DNA from: Trichopria drosophilae
Lineage: Eukaryota > Arthropoda > Insecta > Hymenoptera > Diapriidae
Assembly: GCA_030407085.1 (NCBI GenBank)
Contig: CM059583.1
Span: forward strand, 84,732,501-84,796,500
Direction of reading: 5' to 3'
Length of the DNA stretch: 64,000 bases
Both the position numbers and the translations under genes were made by a program. Positions within the stretch are counted from its first letter, which is position 1. The number at the start of each line of letters is the position of its first letter. The notes under the pieces are model-generated. The model ran no database searches, had not been told where the DNA came from, and was given only the letters and a program-made list of their open reading frames with translations. Of the stretch, positions 36,014 through 48,826 are shown in pieces.

Positions 36014-37230
36014 CCAAGCGTCCATAAATCACGTGACCTGGGGGGGGGGGGGTCTGACCAGATATCACGTGGATTTTTTGGAAATTATATTATTTTTGGA
36101 TTCGCCCTATTAAATTCACAGCGTATATATCCTATCGGCGGAAGACACCATAAGAGGAATATGGAAAATCGGACTTATTAATATATGTCGAATATCTTTG
36201 TAAATCGAATTTTTTCGACACAGGTTTATTTAGGAAATAGTTACTTTTAGTGTCTTAAAAACTGCGTAACGCAACAATAACATCTACATAAACGAAATTT
36301 CTCTACATTGTTGCAGGTTGAAATAATTCTTAAAAAAACATTTCCTACATATTACTTTATCGAAAAATATGTTTTTGCGAAGCTGTTCATCAAATTAGCA
36401 AAATATGCTATTCATAGCGTCAATTAGGGTCCATTCATATATTACGCAACGGATTTTTGACTGCTTCCCGCTGCCCTTCTTTCTTTGACAAGTATTAACA
36501 AAGTGCTTCGCCCTCCACCCCCCTTCCCCAAATTTTATACTCAATTTGTGTTAACTTTTCTTCCGTTCAATCAAATTGAAAATATATGAAAATCACAAAT
36601 TCTACACAAACATTTGTTTTATCGAATAGGTCAACTCTCATTTATAGCAACTATATGTACGCTGCTTAAATTGAATGCTTGGAAACTTAAATTTGAATGT
36701 TTTTCATTTCAGAACGTGGAAACGAATAAGGTAATAATGTCTTTTTACTACTACACGTAGTGATTTGAAATAACCAATACAGCTTGTAATTATCTACTAT
36801 CCTTTTTTCAGTGAGTACCTATATAATTTTACAATTAATAAAAGAAAAAAAAATAAAACGAAAAGGTGATAATTTCATTAATTTAAAACAGTGTAATTAA
36901 TACATGTTTCTGAACGCCACTCATTCTTGAGATGAAAGAAATGCTATACAATGGCAGTAAAAAAATTAAAATTGTTTATCAAAAAGTGAATACAATTTAT
37001 AAATACCATAAAAAATGAATTCATAAGAACTCATGTGAGAATCGTAAGGGAGTTCAACGTAGAGATCACCTAGAATCATCTGGGAGAGGGGGGAGGGGGC
37101 AAATATAAAAAATAGATCAAGTGACTTATGGACTATCAGACCCCACTATCAGTTTTCGCGTAGGACCAATTCTTAGCAAGATTATAAGCTGGGCTACACA
37201 TATACAAGTAGCACGTGAATATATACACTA
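36014..37230. other. Interval without gene
   Basis: Contains a G run (about 36041-36052), a CCATTCATATATTACGC segment typical of repeat ends (about 36432) and a purine-rich patch (37082-37099). No supported coding region. Confidence 0.5.
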
Positions 37231-37886
37231 TGGTGACCCTTCTTTGGGATCAGGACAAATTTTAACATGACCATCCCCGAAATCGGCTAAAAAAAAATTT
37301 TTTTTTAATATCCGAAAAATTTCAGCTTTTCAGTTTTACTTCCTACCCATCCTGTAGAGCCTTCAAAAAATAATTTTCAGTTTTTTAATTGGAATTTTTG
37401 CTGAACTTGGTCTACAAATGTATAAAGTAAGCTATCTTTCCTTGGATGATTTCCAAATCAAATGAGCCTAGTCCGATCAAAAACGATCAATTTCTCGTTC
37501 AGTTATTTCATTTCGAACTCACTTTAAAAAACGCTAAGATCCTGAACTATGTCAATTAATTTACAATATCCTTTATCCGCTACAACTCGTGATAACAAAA
37601 TCTGAAGGTACTGCAACAAAGATTATCATTTTCCTCGGCTTTTTTCCTATAAAAAGTCTACTTATCGACCAAGAAAAAAAAGAGTCAACAAGTTCTCGCG
37701 ATGTGAAATAGTATATTTCTTCCGACAGGGAGGACAGCAGACAAGCCTTCCTGACGTGCAAGATTGCCACCCGAGCCCAAAGCGAATTTATACGATTTCA
37801 AAAATAAGTGAAAATCATATATTTCCGAAAAATGTAAACTTTTTTCATTACTTCCCTATTGAATGACTACTTTAGAACTTCTTTAA

Positions 37887-38546
37887 GGGGAGGGTCCAGG
37901 CAGAAAATCATCTATATGAAGCAGTCGTTATTCTACTAATTATTTCTGTAGTAATTTTTTACGAGGAATTCAGTGGAAATTTTTTTGACCCATAAATCTC
38001 ATCTCGAAAAAAAATTTGCTTTTTCGAAAAAATGCTATTACTTTTCTTAATTAATTTAAAAATTTCACAAAATTAGGATGAACATAATAACACATTCTCG
38101 AAATAATTACGTATGGATTTTTAAAAATTCTGTTTTTTGCAAAAGAAAATTGTTATGGGGGTCAAAAACATTTTTTTCATTTTTTATTCTAGCACTACCG
38201 AATTCCACGTAAAAAATTACTAAAGAAATAATTTTTATGACCCTTACATTTCAGCTCGAAAAAATATTTGTTTTTTCGGAAAAATGCTATTACATTTTTC
38301 TAAATAAATTGAAAAATCCTAAAAAATTAGGGCGAACATAAAAACACATTGTCTAAATAATTACGCATAGATTGTAAAAAATTCCATTTTTTTAGAAACG
38401 AACAATTTTTTGTTGGTCAAAAAAATTTGTTGCGATTTTGATTACATCGCCATTGAATTCCTTGTCAAATATTACGACAGAAATAATTGTATGGGAATTT
38501 TTGAACGACTGCTTCATATAGCTGATTTTGTGCCTGGACCCTCCCC
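37887..38546. mobile_element. 660-bp TTAA MITE
   Basis: TTAA on both sides (37883-37886 and 38547-38550). Inverted ends start GGGGAGGGTCCAGGCA and are followed by a GATATACTTCGTCAGCAA-like arm. The interior shows two related segments around CTCGAAAAAA and AATGCTATTAC. Non-coding. It is nested in the fold-back element. Confidence 0.75.
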
Positions 38547-38578
38547 TTAACGTCATAGATTGATAAATTATATAATTT

Positions 38579-38735
38579 TTGTATAACCCCTCCTGTCAAA
38601 AACTCGACTACATCGCTACTTTTTGTGCACTAGCGCGCAAAAGAAGAGGAAATTTTACTTTTTCGCACCATTTGCACACCACCGCGCTATAAAGTAGCGA
38701 TTTTGTCTCCTTTTTTTGACATGAGGAGTTATAAA
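38579..38735. repeat. Small fold-back
   Basis: Inverted arms share CTCCTGTCAAAAA and ATCGCTACTTT around a loop with GCGCGC. About 157 bp, non-coding. Confidence 0.65.
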
Positions 38736-39413
38736 AAATCATGTATGAGCGCATACATAGGGGATCTTGACTTGTGATTGTCGCACTGGCTTCGCTCGAT
38801 TCCCCTACTTAAGTGCCCTTGTTACATAAATAGCTATTACGACATCTTTCCTTCAATCTTTGATTTAATTTTTGGCGCTAAGTCGTAACAATTTAATGAA
38901 ATTCAATCAATTTAACAATTCAGTGCGTTTCAAAAAGCCTTCATTTCTAGAGACTTTTCGTACAGCAATCGAATGACTTTTTCGTATGACTCTTGTTCGA
39001 GTTTTCCTATACGTCTGTGACCCCTTAGTGCTCCCTCACCCTTTCATCAGACATCGGCTGCACTTCTGAGATATATATAGCACATGTACGAAAACTCGGA
39101 CTAGATTCATACGAAAGACATATATTAAATTCATACTAGCTGTTGCTGCCATCTTCGAGAATACGATAGTCATACAAAGTCCCTGCGTGTAGAGCCATTC
39201 GATTCGGAAATGCTCCAAGATAAGATATCTTACTGTATACATTTTTAGGTCAAGTTCGTCAAAAATTCCAATAAAAAAACTGAAAATTATTTTGTACTTA
39301 TGTAAAAACAATGTTAATATTCGAGCCTCTACAGGGTGGGTAAGAAGTAAAACTTAAAAGCTAAAATTTTTGGGATATTTTTATCAGGACCCTAAATAAG
39401 GGTCACCCTAGTA

Positions 39414-39707
39414 CAGTAGAACCTCACACTAGTGAAATGGCCGGGACTGCGGTTATTTTTTTCCCTCACACTAGTGAACTGACAAATTTTTGCGATTTCG
39501 CACAGATTTGTGCAGTTATTGTTATTTTTTTACATTGTGAGGTAAATAATACACATGCAACTTTATGGTATGTATGTCTACGTACATACAGAGACGTGTA
39601 AAATGAGGAAACTGATGGTTCACTAGTGTGAGGTTAACACTAGAGAAAAGTGTTCACTAGTGCGAGAATTTCGCCAGTGACAGGTACACTAGTGTGAGGT
39701 TCTACTG
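39414..39707. mobile_element. 294-bp MITE, Tc1/mariner-pogo type
   Basis: Flanked by TA on both sides, with inverted ends CAGTAGAACCTCACACTAGT. The phrase CACACTAGTG recurs in subterminal copies. TA target and CAGT start fit pogo/Tigger-derived MITEs. Non-coding. Confidence 0.8.
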
Positions 39708-40428
39708 TACACACATATATGGTGATCCGACAAATTTCAACAAACCAGAACGAATAAAAACAAATGTAATTACTTTGCAACGTCACGAATGACGTTATTC
39801 GTAAATAATTGTATTTCATTTTCGGACAAAATTCTTTGTATTTAAACTTCGGTATGCCAATTGAAAGAAAGGTGTATATATAGGCTTTGTAATACATATT
39901 CATAAAAATTGATGATGTAACATTTCATTAGTAGTGGGTTCCGGGTTCGCCTCTAGGCAGATTAATAAACCCTACGTAAAGTTTCAAAAACATCGATATA
40001 CGTGTATACATAACACCAAAATATATAAATATCTCCAAACCGTAATACATTGATGACATATACCAAATGTTTCAAGGGCCTGGAAATAGTGTTCGCGATT
40101 TACAACATTCGGAATTTTTCAAAAATAAAAAATACGAATTAGTGTCAAACTAATTTATGTATGGAGAGCTGTCGAACTAAAAAAAATCTTCAAAATAATT
40201 GAATATTTGTTGTTATTCATTCAAGTTTGTCGTAGTGTTCAACCATGACATACGTTATATTGATAATAATATTACCTTCATCTGGATGTGAGACCTACCG
40301 AACTATTATTTTGTTGAAACACGAGGTAAGGTAAAATCCTCTATCGATAAATCTGGTAGTCCATGGGTGTAATTAAAACGACAACACTATCCAATTTGGT
40401 GCACTTTCCTTAATTACAACAGTTGTTG

Positions 40429-42162
40429 AGAGATTTTGGTTCTTTCAATAACCCTAAACGAGCGAAGCGTTGGCCGGGTGGGTTGCCTTCAACGAACGAG
40501 ACTTCGGTTATTTCAATAACCCCTCTCGAGCGAAGCATTGGCTGGATGGGTTGCCTTCAACGAAAGAGATTTCGGTTATTTCAATAACCCTAAACGAGCG
40601 AAGCGTTGGCCGGGTGGGTTGCCTTCAACGAACGAGACTTCGGTTATTTCAATAACCCCTCTCGAGCGAAGCATTGGCTGGATGGGTTGCCTTCAACGAA
40701 AGAGATTTCGGTTATTTCAATAACCCTTCTCGAGCGAAGCGTTGGCCAGGTGGGTTGCCTTCAACGAATGAGATTTCGGTTCTTTCAATAATTCGTCTCG
40801 ATCGAAGCATTGGCCGCGTGGGTTGCCTTCAACGAATGAGATTTCGGTTCTTTCGATAACCCCTCTCGAGCGAAGCATTGGTCGGGTGGGTTGCCTTCAA
40901 CGAACGAGATTTCGGTTCTTTCGATAACCCCTCTCGAGCGAAGCATTGGTCGGGTGGGTTGCCTTCAACGAACGAGATTTCGGTTCTTTCAATAACCCTT
41001 CTCGAGCGAAGCGTTGGCCGGGTGGGTTGCCTTCAACGAATGAGATTTCGGTTCTTTCAATAACCCTTCTCGAGCGAAGCGTTGGCCGGGTGGGTTGCCT
41101 TCAACGAATGAGATTTCGGTTCTTTCAGTAACTCGGCTCGATCGAAGCATTGGCCGGGTGGATTGCCTTCAACGAACGAGATTTCGGTTATTTCCATAAC
41201 CCCTCTCGAGCGAAGCATTGGCCTGGTGGGTTGCCTTCAACGAACGAGATTTCGGTTATTTCGATAAACCCTCTCGAACGAAGCATTGGCCGGGTGGGTT
41301 GCCTTCAACGAACGAGATTTCGGTTATTTCAATAACCCCTCTCGAACGAAGCATTGGCCGGGTGAGTTGCCTTCAACGAACGAGATTTCGGTTATTTCGA
41401 TAACCCCTCTCGAGCGAAGCATTGGCTGGATGGGTTGCCTTCAACGAAAGAGATTTCGGTTATTTCAATAATTCTTCTCGAGCGAAGCGTTGGCCAGGTG
41501 GGTTGCCTTCAACGAATGAGATTTCGGTTCTTTCAATAATTCGTCTCGATCGAAGCATTGGCCGCGTGGGTTGCCTTCAACGAACGAGATTTTGGTTATT
41601 TCGATAACCCCTCTCGAGCGAAGCATTGGTCGGATGGGTTGCCTTCAACGAACGAGATTTCGGTTATTTCGATAACCCCTCTCGAGCGAAGCATTGGCCG
41701 GGTGGGTTGCCTTCAACGAATGAGATTTCGGTTCTTTCAATAACCCTTCTCGAGCGAAGCGTTGGCCGGGTGGGTTGCCTTCAACGAATGAGATTTCGGT
41801 TCTTTCAGTAACTCGTCTCGATCGAAGCATTGGCCATGTGGATTGCCTTCAACGAACGAGATTTCGGTTATTTCCATAACCCCTCTCGAGCGAAGCATTG
41901 GCCTGGTGGTTTGCCTTCAACGAACGAGATTTCGGTTATTTCGATAACCCCTCTCGAACGAAGCATTGGCCGAGTTGGTTGCCTTCAACGAACGAGATTT
42001 CGGTTATTTCGATAACCCCTCTCGAACGAAGCATTGGCCGGGTGGGTTGCCTTCAACGAATGAGATTTCGGTTCTTTCAATAATTCGTCTCGATCGAAGC
42101 ATTGGCCGCGTGGGTTGCCTTCAACGAACGAGATTTCGGTTATTTCGATAACCCCTCTCGAG
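40429..42162. repeat. 68-bp satellite array, about 25 units
   Basis: The unit is CGAGCGAAGCATTGGCCGGG, then a block with TGGGTTGCCTTCAACGAACG, then AGATTTCGGTTATTTCAATA and ACCCCTCT. Variant units recur in order: near-identical variant pairs lie 680 bp (ten units) apart at about 41150 and 41830, and an opening dimer is repeated. As 68 is not a multiple of 3, the chain of overlapping open frames is an artefact of the repeat. The array stops within a unit and joins Tigger coding DNA at 42163. Confidence 0.95.
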
Positions 42163-42344
42163 CCAGATCAGGTGGAATACCAGTGAGTGGAAAACTTCTC
42201 CAAGAAACGGCAAAAACTTTCAATGAACTTCTAAAGGGTCCTGCCAATTTTACAGCCAGCAATGGATATCTGGAATCATTTCAGAAAAGACATTCGATGA
42301 GAAGTTTAAAAACGCAAGGTGAAATACTGTCTGCCGATGCAACC

Positions 42345-43577
42345 CGCTAAACAATATTCCGTTACAGCAACATCTTTGAAACGTCGCATTATAGCCATGC
42401 GACCAAACTTGTTTCATTGCAAAAACATTTTTGGGACGTCCTTGGAACCAGAAATGTCCTGCCACATTTACGGTTTTTAAATAACGTTTCATTCGTAACG
42501 TACCTGCGACGTTTGAAAACTATACATCCAACGTTGTAAAAACGTTACATTAAACGGTCATAAATAAAAATTATAAGAAATTCGACGAATTATTTTATTC
42601 AATTCGAATTTTATTATTATTTATGTATCGTTAGATATGTTATGAAAGAATGTAGTTTTATAATTTTACTCGCAAATAAATCTATGAATCTAAGAAAAAT
42701 CCATCCCGACCGAGGATCGAACCCGGGTCTACCGGTTACAACGCTGACGTCTTAACCACTACGCTACGCTCGCATACGTATTACCATGCGAACGAGAGCT
42801 CTTATACTCAATCGTAGAAGGCTTCTTGATAAATGCGGGTTTAGTTTAAACAAGATATGTTTAATTAATTTTGTCATTTCTATATTGGGAATAATAATAT
42901 TTTAATATTATTTGACTATTTTGTAGTAATTTATTGTAATTTAAATAAATATTTTTAAGATATCCGTATAATATTTTTTTAAAACGAAATGGATTAATAG
43001 ATAATGTTTAAAAAAATGTAAAGTTAATTGACACACGTATATTTTACAAATGCACTACTTGGAAATAAGTTATGAAATTACGCGGATATTAAAATTAACA
43101 CAAGTGAACCACTTTTTAAATTATGAATTAAATTTAATACAATTTACATTAAAAATAATAAGGTGCGAGTTATTTTTCTGGACAAGTGACGGAAATTTAC
43201 AAATTTTGTACATAAATATATTAAAAGCGAACGAGTTTTTTAAAATAAATACACTGTATATATAAAATGCATATTCTCTAAATATTACAAAACCCGTTTC
43301 AATTTCAAATGTGAAGTATAACAATAGTTAAATTTCACTTCATTGCAGTCTCAGCCTCAAATTACTCTATATTTTAAATTATTTTGTGTAGTAAATATTT
43401 TTTTAAACGAAATTGATTAATAGACACTGTTAAAAAAAATGTAAAGTTAATTGACACACGTATATTTTACAAATGCACTACTTGGAAATAATTTTATAAT
43501 TACGCGGATATTAAAATTATCATAAGTGAACCAATTTTTAAATTATGCATTAAATTTAATACAATTTACATTAAAAT
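42345..43577. mobile_element. 1.2-kb insertion in the Tigger gene
   Basis: It lies between GATGCA and AGTGGAGCAG of the transposase frame. It has direct repeats of about 180 bp at 42980-43160 and 43400-43577 (sharing TGTAAAGTTAATTGACACAC) and a tRNA-like segment. Boundaries lack splice signals, so it is not an intron. The element class is not resolved. Confidence 0.5.
42701..42773 (-). repeat. tRNA-like segment
   Basis: 73 nt on the minus strand with strong A box (TAGCGTAGTGGTTAAGACG), strong B box (GGTTCGATCC) and a paired T arm. Acceptor and anticodon arms do not pair, so it is a tRNA relic or SINE head. Confidence 0.5.
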
Positions 43578-44968
43578 AGTGGAGCAGAAGAATTCAAAAC
43601 AATATTTCGAAGTTACATCGATGACTTTGTATATGATATAGACTGCATATATAATTGTGACGAGACAGGTCTCCTATGGAAAGTGCTTCCAGGAGATACA
43701 CTTGTCCAAGGTGGTATTAGAAAAGCACCAGGTTGGAAGCTGGCAAAAGACCGTGTCACTCTAATGATGTGTGCTAATGCTTCTGGCACTCATAAAATTA
43801 AATTATTCATGATTGGGAAGGCGAAACGCCCACGTGCATTCGATGGTTTAAATAGGCAATCACTGCCAGTTGTGTACGCTTCACAAAAAAATTCCTGGAT
43901 GGACAAAACTTTATTTCTACAGTGGTACACTGAAGTCTTTTTGCCTGAAATTGAGCAAAAACACAGAGACAGTGGAAAAAAATGTCTACTGGTGTTGGAC
44001 AATGCTCCTACTCACCCACCGGAGCATGAATTAAATAAAATTAGTGACCTGTGCTCAGTGGTATATTTGCCTCCACACGTGACATCCCTAATTCAACCTA
44101 TGGATCAGGGAGTTATTGAAAAATGTAAAAGGATATATAGGAAAAATCTTTTACGAGCACTTTTGATTACTGAAAATGCAAATGTACAAAATTTCATGAA
44201 GAATATGAATATTTATAAATGCTTATTATATGCATCTGATGCCTGGGACTCATTAACGCAAAATAATTTAAGAAATGCATGGCGAAAAGTGATTGCAGAA
44301 GAATCTGAAGAAATTGATAATCTCGGATCAGTTGACGACATAATTTCAATTATGCAACAAATACCCGACTACAATGCTGTGAATGCTGAACAAGCGGAAG
44401 CATGGTTGGCACATGATGACTGCGACCCTGGCTGGGAACTTCAATCACACGAACAAATTGTATTTGGAACGCTTGATGATGAAGAAGAGAATAACCTAGA
44501 GGATAATGAACCGGATGATCTGACACAACATATGGCACCTAGTAATATGGAAGCGTTAAAAGCCTTTGAAGTAGTGCAAAAATGGGCACATAGTAGATGG
44601 GACCTTAATTCAGAGCAATTAAACGTAATGAACAATGTACGAAGTATGTGTTGTGAAGTAGCATTAAGCGATTATAAAAATAATACTCCGTAAAAAAAAT
44701 GTAACTCAATTTCATTTAAAACATAGGTTGTAATTATTATAGATTAAAATATGAATTACATTATTATTTTATTAGTGGTAATAAAGTTTAAACATTAAAA
44801 ATGAGTCAAAAGTATTTTTTTATTATATTTGGTCAAATAAGTTTCCAGCTTTTGCAAGGATATACACTTAATTACAAATAATGCATGTGTGAACGTATGT
44901 GTGAATTTGGAAGGAGATATTTTTTATTGATTCCGTAACAATTCAACAAGACATAATTTTACAAAAAG

Positions 44969-46054
44969 AAGGTTTACCGGTAATCCTGATTGAATATCGC
45001 ACGAAGAGGGTAACTAATGCAATTAATGCAAGTTATGTATACATTTGGAAGGAGATATTTTCTTTTATAATTATGAATTAAAATTTATAGCTTCATTTGA
45101 TTTAAAATTTTATATTTTACAGTAAAAATTTGTAATGTAGAGGAGAATAAAGAAAAAGTCTATTAAGCGCATGAATCGTATTGACAAGGAACTCGTTAAA
45201 GTACTTTGCAGCATTTAAAACTGACAAACAAATTAATGATATTTCTACTCTTTATTGATCTCATAACGATTCAGCAAGACATTTGTGGCACGGTTGAGTA
45301 AATAATTAAGTTAATAAACAAATAAATATACGAATAAAAAATATTGTTGATGATTTCTGCTGTTCGGAAAAATGTGCTCTTATGATGGAGTAAGTTTTAG
45401 TCAACCATTGACTTAGTCGACTGAGCCCATAGTTGACTAAAACTTGACTGTAAGACTGACAGTCAATTATGAGTCAAGACTTACTATCAGCTGCCCGAAT
45501 GTTGCTTGGGGTAAACAGTCAAGTTCTTAAAAATTCATTCAATTAATAACATTTCAACTTACTCCGTTTCACTGCATTTGACTTTGTTAATCGTAGAAGA
45601 TTCATTTATAAGAGCACATTTTTCCGAACAGCAGAAATCATCAACAATATGTATAAAAATCTGTGACAACAAATCATCAATGTGATTTTTTTATTCGTAT
45701 ATTTATTTGTTTATTAACTTAATTAATTACTCAACCACAAATGTCTTACTGAATTGTTATGAGATCAATAACGAGTAGAAATATCATTGATTTGTTTGTC
45801 AGTTTTAAATGCTGCAAAGTACTTTAACGAGTTCCTTGTCAATACGATCCATGCGCTTAATAGACTTTTTCTTTATTCTCCTCTACATTCCAAATTTTTA
45901 CTGTAAAATATAAAATTTTAAATCAAATGAAGCTATAAATTTTAATTCATAATTATAAAAGAAAATATCTCCTTCCAAATGCATACATAACCTGCATTAA
46001 TTGCATCAGTTATCCTCTTCATGCGATATTCAGTCAGGATTACCGGTAAACCTT
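44969..46054. mobile_element. 1.1-kb fold-back element
   Basis: Arms of about 410-450 bp (44969-45382 and 45606-46054) are inverted copies starting AAGGTTTACCGGTAATCCTG. The loop of about 220 bp carries repeated TAGTCAAC/GTTGACTA-type words. The right arm has a ~45-bp extra piece near 45655. No coding content. Confidence 0.8.
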
Positions 46055-46261
46055 ATATTTTGTATATATTTTATAACATACACTGTAAGTTCACATAATT
46101 ATATATAAACATAATATGTACATATTCACTCATTTACATGGTAGGATAAACGGGATAAACACAGGTTTTTAGCGCGCACACATATGTCATACCAACTTAA
46201 CATACATACATACATTGTATATATGTGAGGGCTTGTAGTGGGGAGAATAGCGGGGAAGAAA

Positions 46262-46345
46262 ATATGCGTTTGGCCAGGAAAAAATTATGCATTTGGACAG
46301 GACTATGCATTTGGACAGTATGCATTTGGACAAGGCCTACTGTAT
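46262..46345 (+). repeat. Short tandem repeat
   Basis: Four diverged copies of TATGCATTTGGACAGGA, 15-24 bp apart. Confidence 0.7.
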
Positions 46346-46814
46346 GTAGTTCGCATAACCTTTTATGGCTCCCATTGTAATGTCGTATTCGTATTCCTGT
46401 CGAATTGTAGTGCGATATCCCACATAAACACACGCTAAATAATACCTAAAAATATTTCTGAAATATATTGTGTATTAGTATAAATGTGTGTTTTTATTTT
46501 GTAGCCCGTTGATAATGCAAGTTAAATTCTAATAAAAAAGATAATAATTAAAATAAAAAAGACAGACAATGATGCAGTTAACCTGTCAAATTATTCATTT
46601 TCAAATCCCATACTTTCCCACATTGAAAAAGTTCCCACAATTCCATTTCCTGCAAACAAATTGTGTAAATATTCCTCTCCTATCTAAATTTATATGATTA
46701 ATTTAATGCAAAATGTAGGTATCGTGGAGGGTACACATGTATTGTTTTGTTTTGCAGTTTTTTAAAAAAGTATATTTAACTACATATACACAAAAAGAAA
46801 TAGTTTACAGAAAT

Positions 46815-47525
46815 ACCAGTACATAAAAGTATTTCATAAGAGTATTTTTCATGGATGTAATCTTATAAAGTTATTGTGAAGCCAAATGATGCGCCTGATA
46901 CAGAATGAACGCCCCATTTAAGAGTAATAGGCCATAGCAGGTTTTTATTTGATATTAATGTTTTACATATATTTCATAAAAATAACGTGCTTTCTTATGT
47001 TGACAACTTGAAAGAAAGTGATGTACAAAGTTTAAGCCTTTACGTACAATTGATTCGAAATGGCATTAGTCTTTCTGAAGTTTCAACTAGTCGATGATTT
47101 TTGCCTAAATTCGACTTTTCTAATTGAGGGACAAGGGGCAATATAAAAAATACAGGCTGATTCTACATGACAAAACAAATCAAAAAGCTACAAATGATTT
47201 TTTTTGTAAACCTAATAGATTGTGAGAAAAAAATTTATGAATTTTGACAAAAATTGACTAGTTGAAATTTCAGAACGACTAATGCCATTTCGAATCTATT
47301 GTACGTAAAGGGCAGAAATTTTGTCAAGCACTTTCGAGTTGTCAAGATAAGAAAGCAAGTTATTCTTATGAATTATATATAAAATATTAATATCAAATGG
47401 ATACCTGCTATGACATTTTACTCTTAAATGAAGCATTCATTCTGAATCATGCGCATAATTTGGCTTAACAATAACTTTATAAGACAGCTGTGAAGATTAT
47501 TATTATGAAATACTTTCATGTACCG
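46815..47525. mobile_element. Fold-back element
   Basis: Arms of about 280 bp (46815-47110 and 47250-47525) share TTCGAAATGGCATTAGTC, GACAACTTG and ATATTAATGTTTTA with their complements. Non-coding. Confidence 0.75.
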
Positions 47526-47609
47526 ATATATTAAATTTGTATTTTACTTGGGCTGAATACAAACCAGGTTCGTGGTAACCCCAAACTTCGAGTTTGTTTA
47601 TATTTTTTA

Positions 47610-47940
47610 CAATTATTATGATCGAAGAATACAGGACAGTAAGTTTGAACTGATGCTTCGTCTTTTAGATTAGCTAATTTCTGTTAAGAGCTGTCAAATA
47701 TCTGATAGTACACTGTACTATCTAATGTTAATATCTAATAAAATAATGGTGTAAATATCTTATAATACAGCTTAAGAACTGTCAAATATCTAACAGTAAA
47801 CCAGGTGTGCGCTGAGCCATTTCCGTGTACTATTAGATATTTGACAGTTCTTCAAACATTAGCTGGTCTAAAAGACGAAGGATCAGTTCGAACTTACTGT
47901 CCTGTATTCTTCAGTCCTAATAATTGTATAAAATATCACT
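47610..47940. mobile_element. Fold-back element
   Basis: Arms share GAATACAGGACAGTAAGTT and GTCTTTTAGA with their complements (47610-47700 and 47855-47940). The loop has several copies of CTGTCAAATATCT in both directions. Non-coding. Confidence 0.7.
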
Positions 47941-48017
47941 CACCGAGCGTAGCGAGGTTAGAATGCCCACTTTCGGTGCATGCAGGCTGAAACTTCGCGC
48001 GTATGTGTGTGTGTGAA

Positions 48018-48106
48018 CTTATGGCAGTCATCACCGTGCGAGGGCAGCACCGGCTATTTCTAGCACGGTTCTTATCCGAAATCTCGCGGTGACTGCCATA
48101 GCACAG
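48018..48106. repeat. Hairpin
   Basis: CTATGGCAGTCA/CCGTG-type arms pair across about 60 bp of GC-richer sequence containing CACGGTTCTTATC, which pairs again with 48110-48122. Confidence 0.55.
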
Positions 48107-48528
48107 ATAAGAACCGTTGTTCCGAGAAATACGGCAAAATTTATTTCAGGGATTACGCTGCCATTACTGCACGGAAACGATTTCTGTAAACTCAGTAATG
48201 TTTCTGATCATCGTAGAATTACTTTCTTGGAAGCCGATTTTGCAATAACTGCCTAAAACTTCTGTATTTATCGAAAAACGATTTGAGGTGAACGAGTTTC
48301 AGCGCCATGTTGATACCGTGGCAAATCGCGGAACTGTAAAAAGTAATTAAATAAAATTAAAAAATTAATTTTTATCGTTTTTCAAAATTCTGCTTCCAAG
48401 AAAGTGAAAGTAATCGTTTCATGAGATCGCTGTTAAAATTTCAGCGAAATCGGTTGAGAAATGGCGGAAAAATCCCTGAAATAAATTTCACCTAAAAATG
48501 TCGGTAAAAATTCTACTGTAGAACCCCC

Positions 48529-48826
48529 TTAACACACAATAAAGAAGATATCAGTAAAGTGAAGAGTGATATAATGAATCTTAAACGTGAGAAAAGTGAA
48601 CTCAAAAGTGAAGTGTCAGTGCTTAAGAAAGAAGTGTCTAATTTGAATCATATTATAAAAGCAAAAAATATCATATTTCATAATATTGAAGACAAAAGTG
48701 ACATTAATAAAGATCTGTTTGATTATATTATGCAGATAATAAAAAGAAGTCTATATCGATGAAAGCAATATCGATTCAGTCAGAAGAATCGGCTATAAAG
48801 TAGCGAAAAGACCACACGGAGAAAAA
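48529..48826 (+). pseudogene. L1-like LINE ORF1, 3' piece
   Basis: Continues the piece at 31077: a lysine/glutamate coiled coil (LKREKSELKSEVSVLKKEVS), then KNIIFHNIED and a region ending ESNIDSVRRIGYKV and AKRPHGEK. This is the pattern of L1-like coiled-coil and RNA-binding proteins. A one-base shift in an A-run near 48745 breaks the frame. After about 48826 the similarity stops. Confidence 0.65.

Larger units (their letters stand above)
37231..39410. mobile_element. Fold-back element with TAKGGTGACCCTT ends
   Basis: Arms of about 200 bp at both ends are inverted copies, starting CTATGGTGACCCTTCTTT on the left and the inverse of CTAGGGTGACCCTTATTT on the right. The TAGGGTGACC start resembles hAT termini, but a matching 8-bp duplication was not found. 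No transposase. It is interrupted by a TTAA MITE at 37887-38546. Confidence 0.6.
42163..44693 (+). pseudogene. Tigger/pogo transposase, 5'-truncated and split
   Basis: The first piece (42163-42344) encodes the Tc5-type DNA-binding domain (TASNGYLESFQKRHSMRSL, then GEILSADA). After a 1.2-kb interruption the same protein resumes at about 43578 with GAEEFKTIFRSYIDD. The DDE domain follows: YNCDETGLLWK with the first Asp, VLDNAPTHP with the second, IQPMDQGVIEKCKR after. The C-terminus is complete and acidic, ending at TAA 44693. The N-terminal CENP-B-like domain is replaced by the satellite. A polyadenylation-type AATAAA lies at about 44780. Confidence 0.8.

Noticed and set aside
40470..42151. 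Chain of 61-residue open frames, starting every 68 bases
   Set aside because: They are the same satellite unit read in rotating frames. There is no start context, and both strands show them.
40429..42162. CRISPR-like array
   Set aside because: Units are contiguous 68-mers without unique spacers, no cas genes are present, and the context is eukaryotic.
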